A stretch of DNA of 64,000 nt from Streptomyces viridochromogenes (GCF_001270495.1 NZ_LGUR01000118.1:49642-113641); one strand, 5' to 3'; positions 1 through 9,344 are shown, counted from the stretch's first letter. The notes: generated by a model from the sequence alone, not told the origin. Translations and numbers: made by a program.

Positions 1-169
1 CGGCGTCCAGGTCGACCAGGTGCAGCCACTCGGCACCCGACCGCTGCCAGGCCAGGGCGGCCTCCAGCGGGGAGCCGTAGGACGTCTCGGTGCCGGACTC
101 GCCGTGCACGAGGCGGACGGCCTGGCCGTCGCGGACGTCGACGGCGGGGAGGAGTTCGAGCTTGGCCAT
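1..169 (-). CDS. priA: Phosphoribosyl isomerase A (HisA/PriA), 3' part cut off by window edge
   Basis: Only the first 56 codons are inside the window. The peptide begins [20 protein letters not shown], the N-terminal beta strand and phosphate-loop region of HisA-type (beta/alpha)8 barrels, with the conserved Asp of PAVDV. HisA isomerises ProFAR to PRFAR in histidine synthesis. In actinobacteria that lack trpF the same enzyme (PriA) also performs the TrpF reaction; that dual role is family knowledge and cannot be confirmed from this fragment. It begins 4 bp after the hisH stop, so it is the next gene in the his operon. Confidence 0.9.
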   Translation of the reverse strand, partial: MAKLELLPAVDVRDGQAVRLVHGESGTETSYGSPLEAALAWQRSGAEWLHLVDLDA

Positions 170-173
170 GTCT

Positions 174-818
174 CTACAGGGTTCCGATCCAGTTGGTGAG
201 CAGCTGCGCTCCGGCGTCGCCGGACTTCTCGGGGTGGAACTGGGTGGCCCACAGGGCGCCGTTCTCCACGGCGGCCACGAAGGGCTTGCCGTGCGTCGAC
301 CAGGTGACCAGCGGGGCGGTCATCAGCGGGTTCCCGGTCTCCAGGGTCCAGTCGTGGACGGCGTAGGAGTGCACGAAGTAGAAGCGCGCGTCCGCGTCCA
401 GGCCGGCGAACAGCTCGGAGCCGGCCGGCGCGTCGACGGTGTTCCAGCCCATGTGGGGCACAATGTCGGCCTGGAGCGGCTCGACCGAGCCGGGCCACTC
501 GCCCATGCCCTCGGCCTCGACGCCGTGCTCGATGCCGCGCGCGAACAGGATCTGCATGCCGACGCAGATGCCCATCACCGGGCGCCCGCCGGCCAGCCGC
601 CGCTCGACGATCCAGTCGCCGCGGGCTTCCTTCAGGCCCTGCATGCAGGCGGCGAAGGCTCCGACGCCGGGCACCAGCAGGCCGTCGGCGTTCATGGCCT
701 TGTCGAAGTCACGGGTGATCTCGACGTCGGCGCCCGCGCGCGCGAGGGCGCGTTCGGCGGAGCGCACGTTGCCGAAGCCGTAGTCGAAGACGACGACCTT
801 CTTCACACCGCTGCTCAA
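174..818 (-). CDS. hisH: Imidazole glycerol phosphate synthase, glutaminase subunit
   Basis: Class I glutamine amidotransferase of about 214 residues that feeds ammonia to HisF for IGP and AICAR formation. The N-terminal [13 protein letters not shown] strand, the oxyanion and nucleophile segment GICVGMQ (Cys near residue 85) and the QFHPEKS segment carrying the catalytic His and Glu are all present. I chose the TTG start at 818: it overlaps the TGA of the upstream small gene (ATTGA) and has GGAGG about 7 nt upstream. A GTG six bases further out lies directly on the Shine-Dalgarno and is unlikely. The position between the small membrane protein gene and priA implies translational coupling in the his operon. 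Confidence 0.93.
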   Translation of the reverse strand: MSSGVKKVVVFDYGFGNVRSAERALARAGADVEITRDFDKAMNADGLLVPGVGAFAACMQGLKEARGDWIVERRLAGGRPVMGICVGMQILFARGIEHGVEAEGMGEWPGSVEPLQADIVPHMGWNTVDAPAGSELFAGLDADARFYFVHSYAVHDWTLETGNPLMTAPLVTWSTHGKPFVAAVENGALWATQFHPEKSGDAGAQLLTNWIGTL

Positions 819-979
819 TTCCACACCTCCAGCCTCAGGACACCGGCCACGAGACACATCGCGGCGCCTATGGAGAGCAGCACGATGAGGTTCTTCGGCA
901 TCCCCTGCTTGACGAAGGAGATGATCCCGCCGATCAGGAAGAGACCGACGACGATCAGGACGGTGGACAGCCCGTTCAT
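815..979 (-). CDS. Small two-helix membrane protein inside the his operon
   Basis: A 54-codon gene starting with ATG at 979, 3 bp after the hisB stop, and ending with a TGA that overlaps the hisH TTG start. The peptide begins [18 protein letters not shown] and has two hydrophobic segments (about residues 5-23 and 30-48) separated by a short basic loop containing KQGMPKN, so it should be a small hairpin-like membrane protein. The fit to both neighbouring reading frames and the coupling geometry argue that it is translated. I recognise no family and assign no function; a role in histidine synthesis is not implied by sequence. Confidence 0.75.
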   Translation of the reverse strand: MNGLSTVLIVVGLFLIGGIISFVKQGMPKNLIVLLSIGAAMCLVAGVLRLEVWN

Positions 980-982
980 GGG

Positions 983-1576
983 TTACAGCGCACCCTTCGT
1001 GGAGGGAAGGATGCCCGCCGCGCGCGGGTCGCGCTCGGAGGCGTACCGCAGGGCCCGCGCCAGCGCCTTGAACTGGCACTCCACGATGTGGTGGGCGTTG
1101 CGCCCGTACGGCACGTGCACGTGCAGCGCGATCTGCGCCTGGGCGACGAAGGACTCCAGGATGTGGCGGGTCATCGTGGTGTCGTACTCGCCGATCATCG
1201 GCGCCATCTTCTCGGGCTCGGTGTGCACGAGGTAGGGGCGGCCGGACAGGTCGACGGTGACCTGGGCGAGGGACTCGTCCAGCGGGACCGTGCAGTTGCC
1301 GAAGCGGTAGATCCCCACCTTGTCGCCGAGGGCCTGCTTGAAGGCGGCGCCCAGCGCGAGGGCGGTGTCCTCGATGGTGTGGTGCGAGTCGATGTGCAGG
1401 TCGCCCTCGGTCTTGACCGTGAGGTCGAACAGGCCGTGGCGGCCGAGCTGGTCGAGCATGTGGTCGTAGAAGCCGACGCCGGTCGACACATCGACTTTGC
1501 CGGATCCGTCGAGGTCGATCTCGACGAGGACCGAGGTCTCCTTCGTCACCCGCTCTATGCGTCCTACGCGGTTCAT
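983..1576 (-). CDS. hisB: Imidazoleglycerol-phosphate dehydratase
   Basis: Monofunctional HisB of 197 residues, the usual size for the dehydratase without a phosphatase domain. It removes water from IGP to give imidazole acetol phosphate. The two metal-binding repeats are visible: [10 protein letters not shown] in the first half and [20 protein letters not shown] in the second, both supplying His and Glu ligands for manganese. The ATG at 1576 overlaps the hisC stop (ATGA), the normal arrangement for a coupled his operon. The stop is TAA. Confidence 0.97.
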   Translation of the reverse strand: MNRVGRIERVTKETSVLVEIDLDGSGKVDVSTGVGFYDHMLDQLGRHGLFDLTVKTEGDLHIDSHHTIEDTALALGAAFKQALGDKVGIYRFGNCTVPLDESLAQVTVDLSGRPYLVHTEPEKMAPMIGEYDTTMTRHILESFVAQAQIALHVHVPYGRNAHHIVECQFKALARALRYASERDPRAAGILPSTKGAL

Positions 1577-2715
1577 GCGCTCTGCTCCTCCGGGGGTGTG
1601 GGGGTGTCCCCCACAAAACTCATCAGTTCACGTACCGCGTCGAGGAACGCGTCGTTCTCTTCGGGGGTTCCGGCGGTCACCCGCAGCCAGCCCGGCACGC
1701 CGTTGTCCCGGACCAGGACGCCCCGGTCGAGGATCTTCTGCCAGATGGCGTGGCTGTCGTCGAACCGCCCGAACTGCACGAAGTTGGCGTCCGACGCGGT
1801 GACCTCGTAGCCGATCGCCAGCAGCTCGGTGACCAGCCGGTCCCGCTCCGCCTTCAGCTGCTCGACGTACTTCAGAAGCGTGTCGGTGTGCTCCAGGGCG
1901 GCCAGCGCGGTCGCCTGGGTGACGGCCGACAGGTGGTACGGCAGCCGTACGAGCTGGACGGCGTCCACCACCGCCGGGTGCGCGGCGAGATAGCCGAGGC
2001 GCAGGCCGGCGGCGCCGAAGGCCTTCGACATCGTCCGGGAGACGACGAGATTCGGCCGGCCTTCGAGCAGCGGCAGCAGCGAGTCGCCGTGGCTGAACTC
2101 GATGTACGCCTCGTCGACCACGACCATCGACGGCTTGGCCGCCTGCGCGGCCTCGTACAGCGCGAGGACCGTCTCGGGCGGGACCGCGGTGCCCGTGGGG
2201 TTGTTGGGCGTGGTGATGAAGACGACGTCGGGCCGGTGCTCGGCGATCGCCTCCTCGGCGGCGGCGAGGTCGATCGTGAAGTCCTCGCACCGCGGACCGG
2301 AGATCCAGCCCGTGCCGGTGCCGCGCGAGATGAGCCCGTGCATCGAGTACGACGGCTCGAAGCCGATGGCCGTACGGCCGGGTCCGCCGAAGGTCTGGAG
2401 CAGCTGCTGGATGACCTCGTTGGAGCCGTTGGCGGCCCAGACGTTGGCCAGGCCGACCTCGTAGCCGGAGGTGTCGGTCAGGTACTTGGCGAGCTGGGTG
2501 CGCAGCTCGACCGCGTCCCGGTCCGGGTAGCGGTTGAGGTTCCGGGCCGCCTCACGAACCCGCTCGGCGATGCGTTCGACCAGCGGCTCGGGCAGCGGGT
2601 AGGGGTTCTCGTTGGTGTTCAGCCGTACGGGGACGTCCAACTGGGGCGCGCCGTAGGGGGACTTGCCGCGCAGCTCGTCCCGTACGGGGAGATCGTCGAT
2701 ACGTACGTCGTTCAC
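1573..2715 (-). CDS. hisC: Histidinol-phosphate aminotransferase
   Basis: Fold-type I PLP aminotransferase of 380 residues that transaminates imidazole acetol phosphate with glutamate. Recognisable elements are [11 protein letters not shown] near the N-terminus (substrate binding), the NNPTGT segment contacting the cofactor, [10 protein letters not shown] with the Asp that pairs with the pyridine nitrogen, and [17 protein letters not shown], where the Lys forms the Schiff base. The GTG start at 2715 overlaps the hisD TGA by four bases (GTGA). In several actinobacteria HisC can also accept aromatic keto acids, but that cannot be read here. Confidence 0.97.
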   Translation of the reverse strand: MNDVRIDDLPVRDELRGKSPYGAPQLDVPVRLNTNENPYPLPEPLVERIAERVREAARNLNRYPDRDAVELRTQLAKYLTDTSGYEVGLANVWAANGSNEVIQQLLQTFGGPGRTAIGFEPSYSMHGLISRGTGTGWISGPRCEDFTIDLAAAEEAIAEHRPDVVFITTPNNPTGTAVPPETVLALYEAAQAAKPSMVVVDEAYIEFSHGDSLLPLLEGRPNLVVSRTMSKAFGAAGLRLGYLAAHPAVVDAVQLVRLPYHLSAVTQATALAALEHTDTLLKYVEQLKAERDRLVTELLAIGYEVTASDANFVQFGRFDDSHAIWQKILDRGVLVRDNGVPGWLRVTAGTPEENDAFLDAVRELMSFVGDTPTPPEEQSA

Positions 2716-4034
2716 TTGCTCGTCGGAACCTTCCAGTCGAACCGCGCCTTGATCGCCGCGCCGTGCGCCGGCAGATCCTCCGCCTCCGCCAGCGTGACCA
2801 CGTGATGCGCGACCTCGGCCAGCGCGTCCTTCGTGTAGTCGACGATGTGGATGCCGCGCAGGAAGGACTGGACGGACAGGCCCGAGGAGTGGCAGGCGCA
2901 GCCACCGGTGGGCAGCACGTGGTTGGAGCCGGCGGCGTAGTCGCCGAGCGAGACCGGCGCCCAAGGGCCGATGAAGACGGCGCCGGCGTTGCGCACCCGG
3001 TCGGCCACGGCGGCCGCGTCGGCCGTCTGGATCTCCAGGTGCTCGGCGCCGTACGCGTCCACCACCCTGAGGCCCTCCTCGACACCGTCGACCAGGACGA
3101 TCGCGGACTGCCTGCCCTTGAGGGCGGGCACGATGCGGTCGTCGATGTGCTTGGTGGCCGCGACCTGCGGCTCCAGCTCCTTCTCCACCGCGTCCGCGAG
3201 CTCCACGGAGTCGGTGACCAGGACGGCGGCGGCCAGCGGGTCGTGCTCGGCCTGGCTGATCAGGTCGGCGGCGACGTGCACCGGGTCGGCGGTGGAGTCG
3301 GCCAGGACCGCGATCTCGGTCGGGCCCGCTTCGGCGTCGATGCCGATCTTGCCGGTGAAGTAGCGCTTGGCGGCGGCGACCCAGATGTTGCCGGGGCCGG
3401 TGACCATGTTGGCGGGCGGGCAGGACTCGGTGCCGTACGCGAACATCGCGACGGCGGTCGCGCCCCCGGCCGCGTACACCTCGTCGACGCCCAGCAGCGC
3501 GCACGCGGCGAGGATCGTCGGGTGCGGCAGGCCACCGAACTCGGACTGGGCCGGAGAGGCCAGTGCGATCGACTCGACGCCGGCCTCCTGGGCCGGGACG
3601 ACGTTCATGATCACGGAGGACGGGTAGACGGACCGGCCACCGGGCGCGTACAGCCCGACACGGTCGACCGGAACCCACTTCTCGGTCACGGAACCGCCCG
3701 GCACGACCTGGGTCGTGTGCGTCGTACGGCGCTGCTCGCGGTGGACGAGACGGGCGCGGCGGATGGACTCCTCCAGGGCCGCGCGCACGGCCGGGTCGAG
3801 CTCCTCCAACGCGCGCGTGAGCGCCTCGGCGGGCACCCGCACCTGGTCGAGCTTGACCCCGTCGAACTTCTCGGCGAAGTCGATCAGCGCCGCGTCGCCC
3901 CGATGATGCACGGCCTCGCAGATCGGACGCACCTTCTCCAGAGCGGCCTGAACATCGAAGTCGGCTCGGGGCAGCAGGTCGCGCAGGGCAGGGCCCTCGG
4001 GGAGGGCGTCGCCGCGCAGATCGATTCGGGCCAT
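2712..4034 (-). CDS. hisD: Histidinol dehydrogenase
   Basis: Catalyses the last two oxidations of histidine synthesis, L-histidinol to L-histidine, with NAD and zinc. The 440-residue protein shows the family signature around [16 protein letters not shown], the [10 protein letters not shown] segment and the [18 protein letters not shown] block with zinc and active-site residues. I placed the start at ATG 4034 (MARIDLRGD); no strong Shine-Dalgarno lies before it. An in-frame TTG further upstream would add 22 residues unlike the family. It is the first gene of the visible his operon and is divergent from the gene at 4234. Confidence 0.96.
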   Translation of the reverse strand: MARIDLRGDALPEGPALRDLLPRADFDVQAALEKVRPICEAVHHRGDAALIDFAEKFDGVKLDQVRVPAEALTRALEELDPAVRAALEESIRRARLVHREQRRTTHTTQVVPGGSVTEKWVPVDRVGLYAPGGRSVYPSSVIMNVVPAQEAGVESIALASPAQSEFGGLPHPTILAACALLGVDEVYAAGGATAVAMFAYGTESCPPANMVTGPGNIWVAAAKRYFTGKIGIDAEAGPTEIAVLADSTADPVHVAADLISQAEHDPLAAAVLVTDSVELADAVEKELEPQVAATKHIDDRIVPALKGRQSAIVLVDGVEEGLRVVDAYGAEHLEIQTADAAAVADRVRNAGAVFIGPWAPVSLGDYAAGSNHVLPTGGCACHSSGLSVQSFLRGIHIVDYTKDALAEVAHHVVTLAEAEDLPAHGAAIKARFDWKVPTSK

Positions 4035-4093
4035 AGAGAAATGTTGCAGCACGGGCTCAATTCTCTCAGACCCGCGTCCGGCGTCGTTCGCGC

Positions 4094-4110
4094 GTATCAA
4101 TGGCTGATAC
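4094..4110. promoter_or_regulatory. Inverted repeat upstream of hisD (possible operator)
   Basis: GTATCA-ATGGC-TGATAC is a perfect 6-bp inverted repeat with a 5-nt spacer, centred about 68 bp upstream of the hisD ATG in a 199-bp divergent gap. Its position suits a regulator site, but I cannot match it to a known his regulator. A chance repeat of this size is possible. Confidence 0.35.
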
Positions 4111-4233
4111 AGATCCCCCCGAGGATCTCACGGGAGCCTGGAAGATCACCTTCACGTCTTGCGTTCGTGGTGTCACTCAGCGGGCATGAACAGTTGTACG
4201 AACCCATGAGTAGATGAGGGGGATGGGCGAAAC

Positions 4234-5823
4234 GTGACCGAAGGTGCCGGCCTCCGTGACGGAGACCTGCCGGACGACCTGCCGAACGACCTGACCGCCG
4301 CCGAACTCGGCATGTGGCAGGCCTTCCGCAACGGCAGCGTGTACGACCTGAGCAGCGGCGACACCGTCGTCGACGATCCGCACGGCGGCCATCCCTGGGG
4401 AGACGACCGCACCGTGCGCGCGCGGATCATCTGCTGGCTGCTGCTGGACGGCCCGCCCGCCCTCGCGGGCCGCGTGTCGTCGCTCAAGCTCGTCGGCGTA
4501 CGGATCAGCGACACGATGGACCTCGCGGGCGGCACGGTGGTGCCGTACGTCGAGATGCGCGGCTGCCGCTTCGACCGGGAGATCCGGCTGCCGGAGGCCC
4601 ACTTCACGACCGTACGGCTGGTGGACTGCGCGGTGCCGCGCCTGGAGGCCGCCCGCGTGCACACCGAGGGCGATCTGCACCTGCCGCGCTGCCGTTTCCA
4701 CAACGGCATCCGGCTCACCGACGCCCAGATCGGCACGGACCTGCTGCTCAACCAGGCCATCGTCTACCGCGACCGCAGCGGCCGCTCCATCGCCGCGGAC
4801 GGCATCAACGTCGGCCAGGACCTCCAGGCCGAGATGCTGGAGTCGCACGGCGAACTGAGTCTGCGCGGCGCCAGCATCGGCGTGTCGCTGAGCCTGCGGG
4901 GCGCCCGGCTCGTCAACCCGTACACGCGGCTCGCGCTGAACGCGCCCCAGCTGACCGTCGGGCGCACGCTGTATCTGACTCCGGCGGGCATCGGCAGCCC
5001 GCTGCTGAGCGGCCGTACCCCCGCGCGCGGGACGCGTATCCAGCGGTTCCAGTGCCAGGGCGGGGTGCGGCTGGACGACGGGCGGTTCGGGGACGCGGTC
5101 GACCTGGAGCGGGCCCGCTTCTCCTTCACCGACGAGCAGGAGCTGTCACTGCGCCGCATCCAGACACCCGAGCTGCGCTTCCTCGGCGAGCACCCGGAGC
5201 GCGGCGGAGTGGTGCTGTCGGGGGCGCGGGTCGTCAACCTGATGGACCGGGCGGACGCCTGGCCGGGCCCGGGGCTGCTGCACATGGGCGGCTTCACGTA
5301 CGAGAACCTCGTGCCGCGCGGCCCGTTCCCGCTGGAACGGCGGCTGGAGTGGGTGACCGCCGCGACGGCCGAGTACAACCCGGAGCCGTACGAGCGGCTG
5401 GCCGCCGTGCTGCGGGCCGGCGGTGAGGACGAGGACGCGCGCGAGGTGCTGCTCGCCAAGCAGCGCCGCCGCCGCGAGACCCTGCCGCCCGCGGCCAAGC
5501 TGTGGGGGTACGCGCAGGACTGGATGGTCGCCTACGGCTATCGGCCGGGCCGCGCGGCCGTGTGGATGGCGGTGCTGTGGGCGGCGAGCTCGGTGGCCTT
5601 CACCTACGCCGACCACCCGCCGATCAAGGGCGGCGAACACCCGACCTGGAACCCTCCCCTCTTCGCCCTCGACCTGCTCCTGCCGGTCATCGACCTGGGC
5701 CAGGTCGGGTTCTGGCAGCTGAGCGGCGCCTGGCAGTGGCTGGCGGCGGCGATGATCCTGCTGGGCTGGATCCTGGCGACGACGGTGGCCACGGGTGCGA
5801 CGCGCATGCTGCGCCGGAACTGA
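4234..5823 (+). CDS. Putative membrane protein with beta-helix-like N-terminal region
   Basis: 529 residues from GTG 4234, with AGGGGGAT about 10 nt upstream. The first 330 residues are dominated by short repeating strands such as LRGASIGVSLSLRGARL and DAQIGTDLLLNQAIV, resembling pentapeptide-type or right-handed beta-helix folds. The region after about residue 370 is helical and charged. Two transmembrane helices follow near the C-terminus (about residues 440-460 and 498-520). Streptomyces homologues are sometimes labelled membrane-associated oxidoreductase; I see no nucleotide- or flavin-binding motif to support that. Function unknown. It is a single gene divergent from hisD. Confidence 0.8.
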   Translation: MTEGAGLRDGDLPDDLPNDLTAAELGMWQAFRNGSVYDLSSGDTVVDDPHGGHPWGDDRTVRARIICWLLLDGPPALAGRVSSLKLVGVRISDTMDLAGGTVVPYVEMRGCRFDREIRLPEAHFTTVRLVDCAVPRLEAARVHTEGDLHLPRCRFHNGIRLTDAQIGTDLLLNQAIVYRDRSGRSIAADGINVGQDLQAEMLESHGELSLRGASIGVSLSLRGARLVNPYTRLALNAPQLTVGRTLYLTPAGIGSPLLSGRTPARGTRIQRFQCQGGVRLDDGRFGDAVDLERARFSFTDEQELSLRRIQTPELRFLGEHPERGGVVLSGARVVNLMDRADAWPGPGLLHMGGFTYENLVPRGPFPLERRLEWVTAATAEYNPEPYERLAAVLRAGGEDEDAREVLLAKQRRRRETLPPAAKLWGYAQDWMVAYGYRPGRAAVWMAVLWAASSVAFTYADHPPIKGGEHPTWNPPLFALDLLLPVIDLGQVGFWQLSGAWQWLAAAMILLGWILATTVATGATRMLRRN

Positions 5824-5830
5824 GGAATCG

Positions 5831-5872
5831 AAGGAACTGAAGGAACTCAGGGAACTGACACTGGCGAGGAAC
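5831..5872 (+). repeat. Short direct repeats of GGAACT(G/C)A
   Basis: Immediately after the preceding gene, four near-copies of GGAACTGA or GGAACTCA occur within about 40 bp, spaced 9-17 bp apart. The rest of the gap to 6047 contains TTGACC elements at about 5946 and 5963 but no confident complete promoter. Each repeat also resembles an ECF-sigma -35 hexamer, but without a matching -10 the reading as simple slippage repeat is equally good. Confidence 0.45.
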
Positions 5873-6047
5873 TGACATTGCTGAGGCCCGTGAGACCAGT
5901 GGGGCTGCTGAGTCGAACTGATGCGGTCAGGACAGTTGTTGAAAGGTTGACCTTTACCTGTTCTTGACCTGCCGGCGTACAACTTTCCACCTGTTGCCCG
6001 ATCCCTATGGCGCGGGCGTGACCAGCCGACTTTCAATGGTCGGCACC

Positions 6048-7082
6048 ATGGCTCTGCTGCCCCCGTTCGGCCGGGCGTCCCGGACGACAAGGACCGTAGA
6101 ACACCCCGCCGTCGGACTCACCACCGACGACGAGGTGCTTCTCGACGCGCCCGACGACCGCCTCGGACCCGCGCTGGTCGCGGCCGGGCGGGGCGCGTAC
6201 GAGACCGCCGCCGAGCTGCTCGCCACCACCCGCCACAGGGCGCTGTGGGAGTGCCGCGACGGGTACGCGCTGCGCCTGGCGGCCTTCGCCCGCTCGCGGC
6301 CGGAGTGGCTGGAGACCTGGCACGCGGCAGCCCCGCACGATCCGGACATGCTCCTGGTCCGGGCCCAGCTCGCGGTGGACCACGCCTGGCGGTCACCGGC
6401 CCGTGCCGAACTGCTGCGCGGGGTCAGCCCGCTGATCACCGCCGCCGCACGCGCCGACGACCGCGACCCGGTGCCCTGGCGGATCGCGCTGGACCACGCA
6501 CGCGGCTCACGCGCCGGGCACACCTACTTCGGCGAGCTGTGGGAGGCCGCACTACGCCGGGCCCCGCTCCACTACGGCTGCCATGTGGCGGCCCTGCGCT
6601 ACCTCGCCTCGTCCTGGCACGGCTCCCACCGTGAGTGCCTCGACTTCGCCGACCGGGCCGCGCAGGACGCCCCGGCCGACTCCCTCGTACAGGCGCTTCC
6701 GGCCCGGGCCGTCCTCGCCTACCTGAACGACGGCTGCGGTCCGGGCGTGCCGCCCGAGCGGCTGGTCGCGGCGGCCGACCGCGCGATCGCGCTCTCCGCC
6801 CGCTTCCCGGCCGCCGACCTCTGGCCGGCCGCGATCCGCAACAAGCTGACGTACGTCCTGGTACGGCTGGGCCGCTGGGAGGACGCCCTGGAGCAGCTGC
6901 GCCTGATCGGCCCGTACGCCACGTCCTACCCCTGGAGCCGGTTCTCGGAAGACCCGCTGGGCCGTTTCCTGGAGGTGCGCCACGAAGTACGGCTGCGGAC
7001 GACCGCCGCCCACGCACGGAGCACACGCACCGGACATCCACAGGGTGGGCACGCCGGACGTGTTCACTCCGGCGACCACTAG
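6048..7082 (+). CDS. Uncharacterised helical protein
   Basis: About 344 residues from ATG 6048 (MALLPPFGR); in-frame ATG 6036 is an alternative and neither has a strong Shine-Dalgarno. The body is a run of amphipathic helices rich in Ala, Arg and Trp, reminiscent of TPR or HEAT-like solenoids, for example around DNGYAL-like and ALEQLRLIGPYATSYPW stretches, but no repeat consensus is clean enough to name. No signal peptide or transmembrane segment. It ends 11 bp before the Lon-domain gene, so the two may be cotranscribed. Function unknown. Confidence 0.7.
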   Translation: MALLPPFGRASRTTRTVEHPAVGLTTDDEVLLDAPDDRLGPALVAAGRGAYETAAELLATTRHRALWECRDGYALRLAAFARSRPEWLETWHAAAPHDPDMLLVRAQLAVDHAWRSPARAELLRGVSPLITAAARADDRDPVPWRIALDHARGSRAGHTYFGELWEAALRRAPLHYGCHVAALRYLASSWHGSHRECLDFADRAAQDAPADSLVQALPARAVLAYLNDGCGPGVPPERLVAAADRAIALSARFPAADLWPAAIRNKLTYVLVRLGRWEDALEQLRLIGPYATSYPWSRFSEDPLGRFLEVRHEVRLRTTAAHARSTRTGHPQGGHAGRVHSGDH

Positions 7083-7093
7083 GCTTTGGCGCC

Positions 7094-7831
7094 GTGACCG
7101 TCCGCCTTCCGCTCTTCCCCCTGAACTCGGTGCTGTTCCCGGGACTCGTGCTGCCGCTGAACATCTTCGAGGAGCGCTATCGCGCCATGATGCGCGACCT
7201 CCTGAAGACCTCCGAGGAGGAGCCGCGCCGTTTCGCCGTAGTGGCGATCCGCGACGGGCACGAGGTGGCCCAGAGTGCCCCCGGCATGCCCGACCCCACC
7301 TCCGTCCCCGAGCGCGGCCCCGCGGCGGGCTTCGGCCCGGAGCCGGTCAAGGCCTTCCACGGGGTGGGCTGTGTGGCGGACGCGGCGACGATCCGGGAGC
7401 GGGCCGACGGCACCTTCGAGGTTCTGGCGACGGGAACGACTCGCGTACGCCTGCTCTCGGTGGACGCGTCGGGCCCGTTCCTGACGGCGGAGCTGGAGGA
7501 ACTGCCGGACGAGCAGGGCGACGAGGCGGGGGCGCTCGCGGAAGGGGTGCTGCGGGCGTTCCGCCAGTACCAGAAGCGCCTGGCGGGCGCCCGCGAACGC
7601 AGTCTGTCCACCACGGCCGACCTCCCGGACCAGCCCTCGGTCGTCTCCTACCTGGTCGCGGCCGCGATGATGCTGGACACCCCGACGAAGCAGCGCCTGC
7701 TCCAGGCTCCGGACATCGCGTCCCGCCTGCGCGACGAGCTGAAACTCCTTCGCGCCGAGACCTCGATCATCCGTACGCTGCCGTCGCTCCCGGCGTCGGA
7801 CCTGACGCGCGGCCCGACGAGCCTCAACTGA
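7094..7831 (+). CDS. LON substrate-binding (N-terminal) domain protein
   Basis: 245 residues from GTG 7094. It begins VRLPLFPLNSVLFPGLVLPLNIFEERYR, the hallmark start of the LON/PUA-like N-terminal domain of Lon proteases. The AAA+ and Ser-Lys protease domains are absent, so this is a stand-alone LON domain protein like those widespread in actinobacteria. The C-terminal third is helical (about residues 150-235), also as in Lon N-domains. It probably binds unfolded protein or acts as an adaptor; that is inference. It lies just before the ybaK-type gene (22 bp gap). Confidence 0.88.
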   Translation: MTVRLPLFPLNSVLFPGLVLPLNIFEERYRAMMRDLLKTSEEEPRRFAVVAIRDGHEVAQSAPGMPDPTSVPERGPAAGFGPEPVKAFHGVGCVADAATIRERADGTFEVLATGTTRVRLLSVDASGPFLTAELEELPDEQGDEAGALAEGVLRAFRQYQKRLAGARERSLSTTADLPDQPSVVSYLVAAAMMLDTPTKQRLLQAPDIASRLRDELKLLRAETSIIRTLPSLPASDLTRGPTSLN

Positions 7832-7853
7832 GCGGAACGACGAGCGGAACGAC

Positions 7854-8363
7854 ATGGCGAAGAAGTCGAAGAAGACCCAGCCCCAGTCCGGCGGCGGCAC
7901 CCCCGCGACGGTGGCGCTGTCCGCCGCCGGCGTCGAGTACACGATCCACGCCTACGACCACGACCCCTCCCACCCGTCCTACGGCGAGGAGGCCGCGGAG
8001 GCGATGGGCGTCTCCCCCGACAGGGTCTTCAAGACCCTCGTGGCGGACGTGGACGGCACCCTGACCGTGGCGGTCGTCCCGGTGGCCGGCCAGCTCGACC
8101 TCAAGGCCCTGGCGTCGGCGGTCCGCGGCAAGCGCGCCGCGATGGCCGACCCGGCCCTGGCGGAACGCACCACGGGCTACGTCCGCGGCGGCATCTCCCC
8201 ACTCGGCCAGCGCAAAAAACTCCCCACGGTGCTGGACGCCTCGGCCTCGGCCCACCCCACGATCTGCGTCTCGGCAGGCCGCCGCGGCCTGGAGGTCGAA
8301 CTCTCCCCCGCCGACCTCACCAACCTCACGAACGCGACCCTGGCCCCCATCGGACGCGCCTGA
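7854..8363 (+). CDS. ybaK: Cys-tRNA(Pro)/Cys-tRNA(Cys) deacylase, YbaK/EbsC type
   Basis: 169 residues matching the YbaK branch of the ProX-like editing-domain superfamily, which hydrolyses mischarged Cys-tRNA(Pro) in trans. Visible features are the N-terminal TPATVALSAAGVEYTIHAYDHDP, the VFKTLVADVDG strand with the conserved Lys in FKTL, and the GYVRGGISPLGQRKKLPTVLD block typical of YbaK. The preceding 15 residues are Lys/Gln-rich and probably disordered. The next bases after the stop enter a dispersed intergenic repeat. Confidence 0.92.
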   Translation: MAKKSKKTQPQSGGGTPATVALSAAGVEYTIHAYDHDPSHPSYGEEAAEAMGVSPDRVFKTLVADVDGTLTVAVVPVAGQLDLKALASAVRGKRAAMADPALAERTTGYVRGGISPLGQRKKLPTVLDASASAHPTICVSAGRRGLEVELSPADLTNLTNATLAPIGRA

Positions 8364-8398
8364 CCACCCAACACAGGGGTCTTCGCCGGCCAGGCACC

Positions 8399-8535
8399 TC
8401 AGCCCGTCCGGCGTTTGAGGACGAGGCCCCTTCAGGGCCGAAGCGGGGGTCCAGGGGGCGGCAGCCCTCTGGCGGGGTCGAAGGGGCGGAGCCCCTTCAC
8501 AGGATGGGACGGGTAGGGGCGGCGGGGGCGAGAAA
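8399..8535. repeat. Dispersed Streptomyces intergenic repeat element
   Basis: The stretch starting CAGCCCGTCCGGCGTTTGAG and continuing through several GGGGCC-type palindromes to a G-rich end is, from memory, a sequence found in many intergenic regions of Streptomyces chromosomes. It contains nested inverted repeats (for example AAGGGGC...GCCCCTT) able to form RNA or DNA stem-loops. It sits between convergent genes (ybaK ends 8363, the membrane protein ends 8537), where it may act as a bidirectional terminator. It has no coding capacity. Confidence 0.7.
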
Positions 8536-8536
8536 C

Positions 8537-9310
8537 CTACGCCGACGGCGGCCCGTACGGCCCCTGCTGGCCCGCCGGAGGCTGAGGCAGCTGATAAGGA
8601 TCCGCTTCCCGAGGCCCGAACAACGCCGTCAGCCCCAGATGAACCACCAACGCCCCCAGCGACCAGGCCAGCAACGCCCCCTTCGCCCCCAACTTCAGCG
8701 GCGCCGAAAACGCAACCCCCTTGCCCGCTTCCTTCGCATGCCCGATCACATCCTCCGTGGGCCCGAGCCACACCCCGACCCGCCAGGCCAGCAACGCCCC
8801 GAGAAACCCCCCGACAGCGAGCGCCACCACCAACGGCACACCCCCACGCCGCCGCCACAGAAACACGGCGACCGCGCTCACCAGCCCGAACGCGAGCGCA
8901 AGCAGAGTGAACGTTCCGTCCACCCCGACGGCCTGCTCCCCCTCGGAATCCTTGAAGTAGACGACCCAGCTCTTGTCGACGACATCCCCGACCAGCGGCA
9001 CACTCGGCGCCAGCCGCCACCACAGCACCCCGAGCAACGCCCCGAAGAGCGCCACCACGACCGTGACCACGGCGGCCTCTCGCACCTCGGTCTTCATGCC
9101 AGGACCGTCCTGTCCGTACGAGCCGGATATGCCGTACGCGCCGTACGCGCCCAGGGGGTCGTGGTGGCCGTGGGGGCCTTGTGCCCCGGGCGGGGCGGCG
9201 TACACGGCGTCATGCGGGGCGGAACCCGCCTGCCCGGCAGCGGGCGGCTGCCAGGCCTGGTTCGGGGACTGGTCACGCGGTGGCGGCGGCGGAGTCAGCG
9301 GAGCGGTCAC
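8537..9310 (-). CDS. Proline-rich four-helix membrane protein (possibly DUF2567)
   Basis: 257 residues from GTG 9310. The first 75 or so residues are Pro/Gln/Gly/Tyr-rich (PPPPPRDQSPNQAWQPPA) and should be a disordered cytoplasmic tail. Four hydrophobic helices follow: one before VPLVGDVVDKSW, a second around FTLLALAFGLVSAVAVFL, a third near VPLVVALAVGGFLGALL, and a fourth near the C-terminus in LLAWSLGALVVHLGL. The short loop VGDVVDKSWVVYFKDSEGEQAVG is probably external. The layout resembles actinobacterial DUF2567 proteins, but this is a topology match only. It lies 34 bp downstream of the ABC permease gene on the same strand. Confidence 0.75.
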   Translation of the reverse strand: MTAPLTPPPPPRDQSPNQAWQPPAAGQAGSAPHDAVYAAPPGAQGPHGHHDPLGAYGAYGISGSYGQDGPGMKTEVREAAVVTVVVALFGALLGVLWWRLAPSVPLVGDVVDKSWVVYFKDSEGEQAVGVDGTFTLLALAFGLVSAVAVFLWRRRGGVPLVVALAVGGFLGALLAWRVGVWLGPTEDVIGHAKEAGKGVAFSAPLKLGAKGALLAWSLGALVVHLGLTALFGPREADPYQLPQPPAGQQGPYGPPSA

Positions 9311-9344
9311 CCTGCCATCGTGCCAGGCCGCCCTGTGCGGCGCG

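Noticed and set aside
5831..5872. ECF sigma-factor promoter cluster
   Set aside because: GGAACT copies look like -35 boxes but no matching -10 elements follow at the right spacing.
8364..8536. Possible transposon remnant
   Set aside because: No coding capacity, no target duplication; matches a common intergenic repeat instead.
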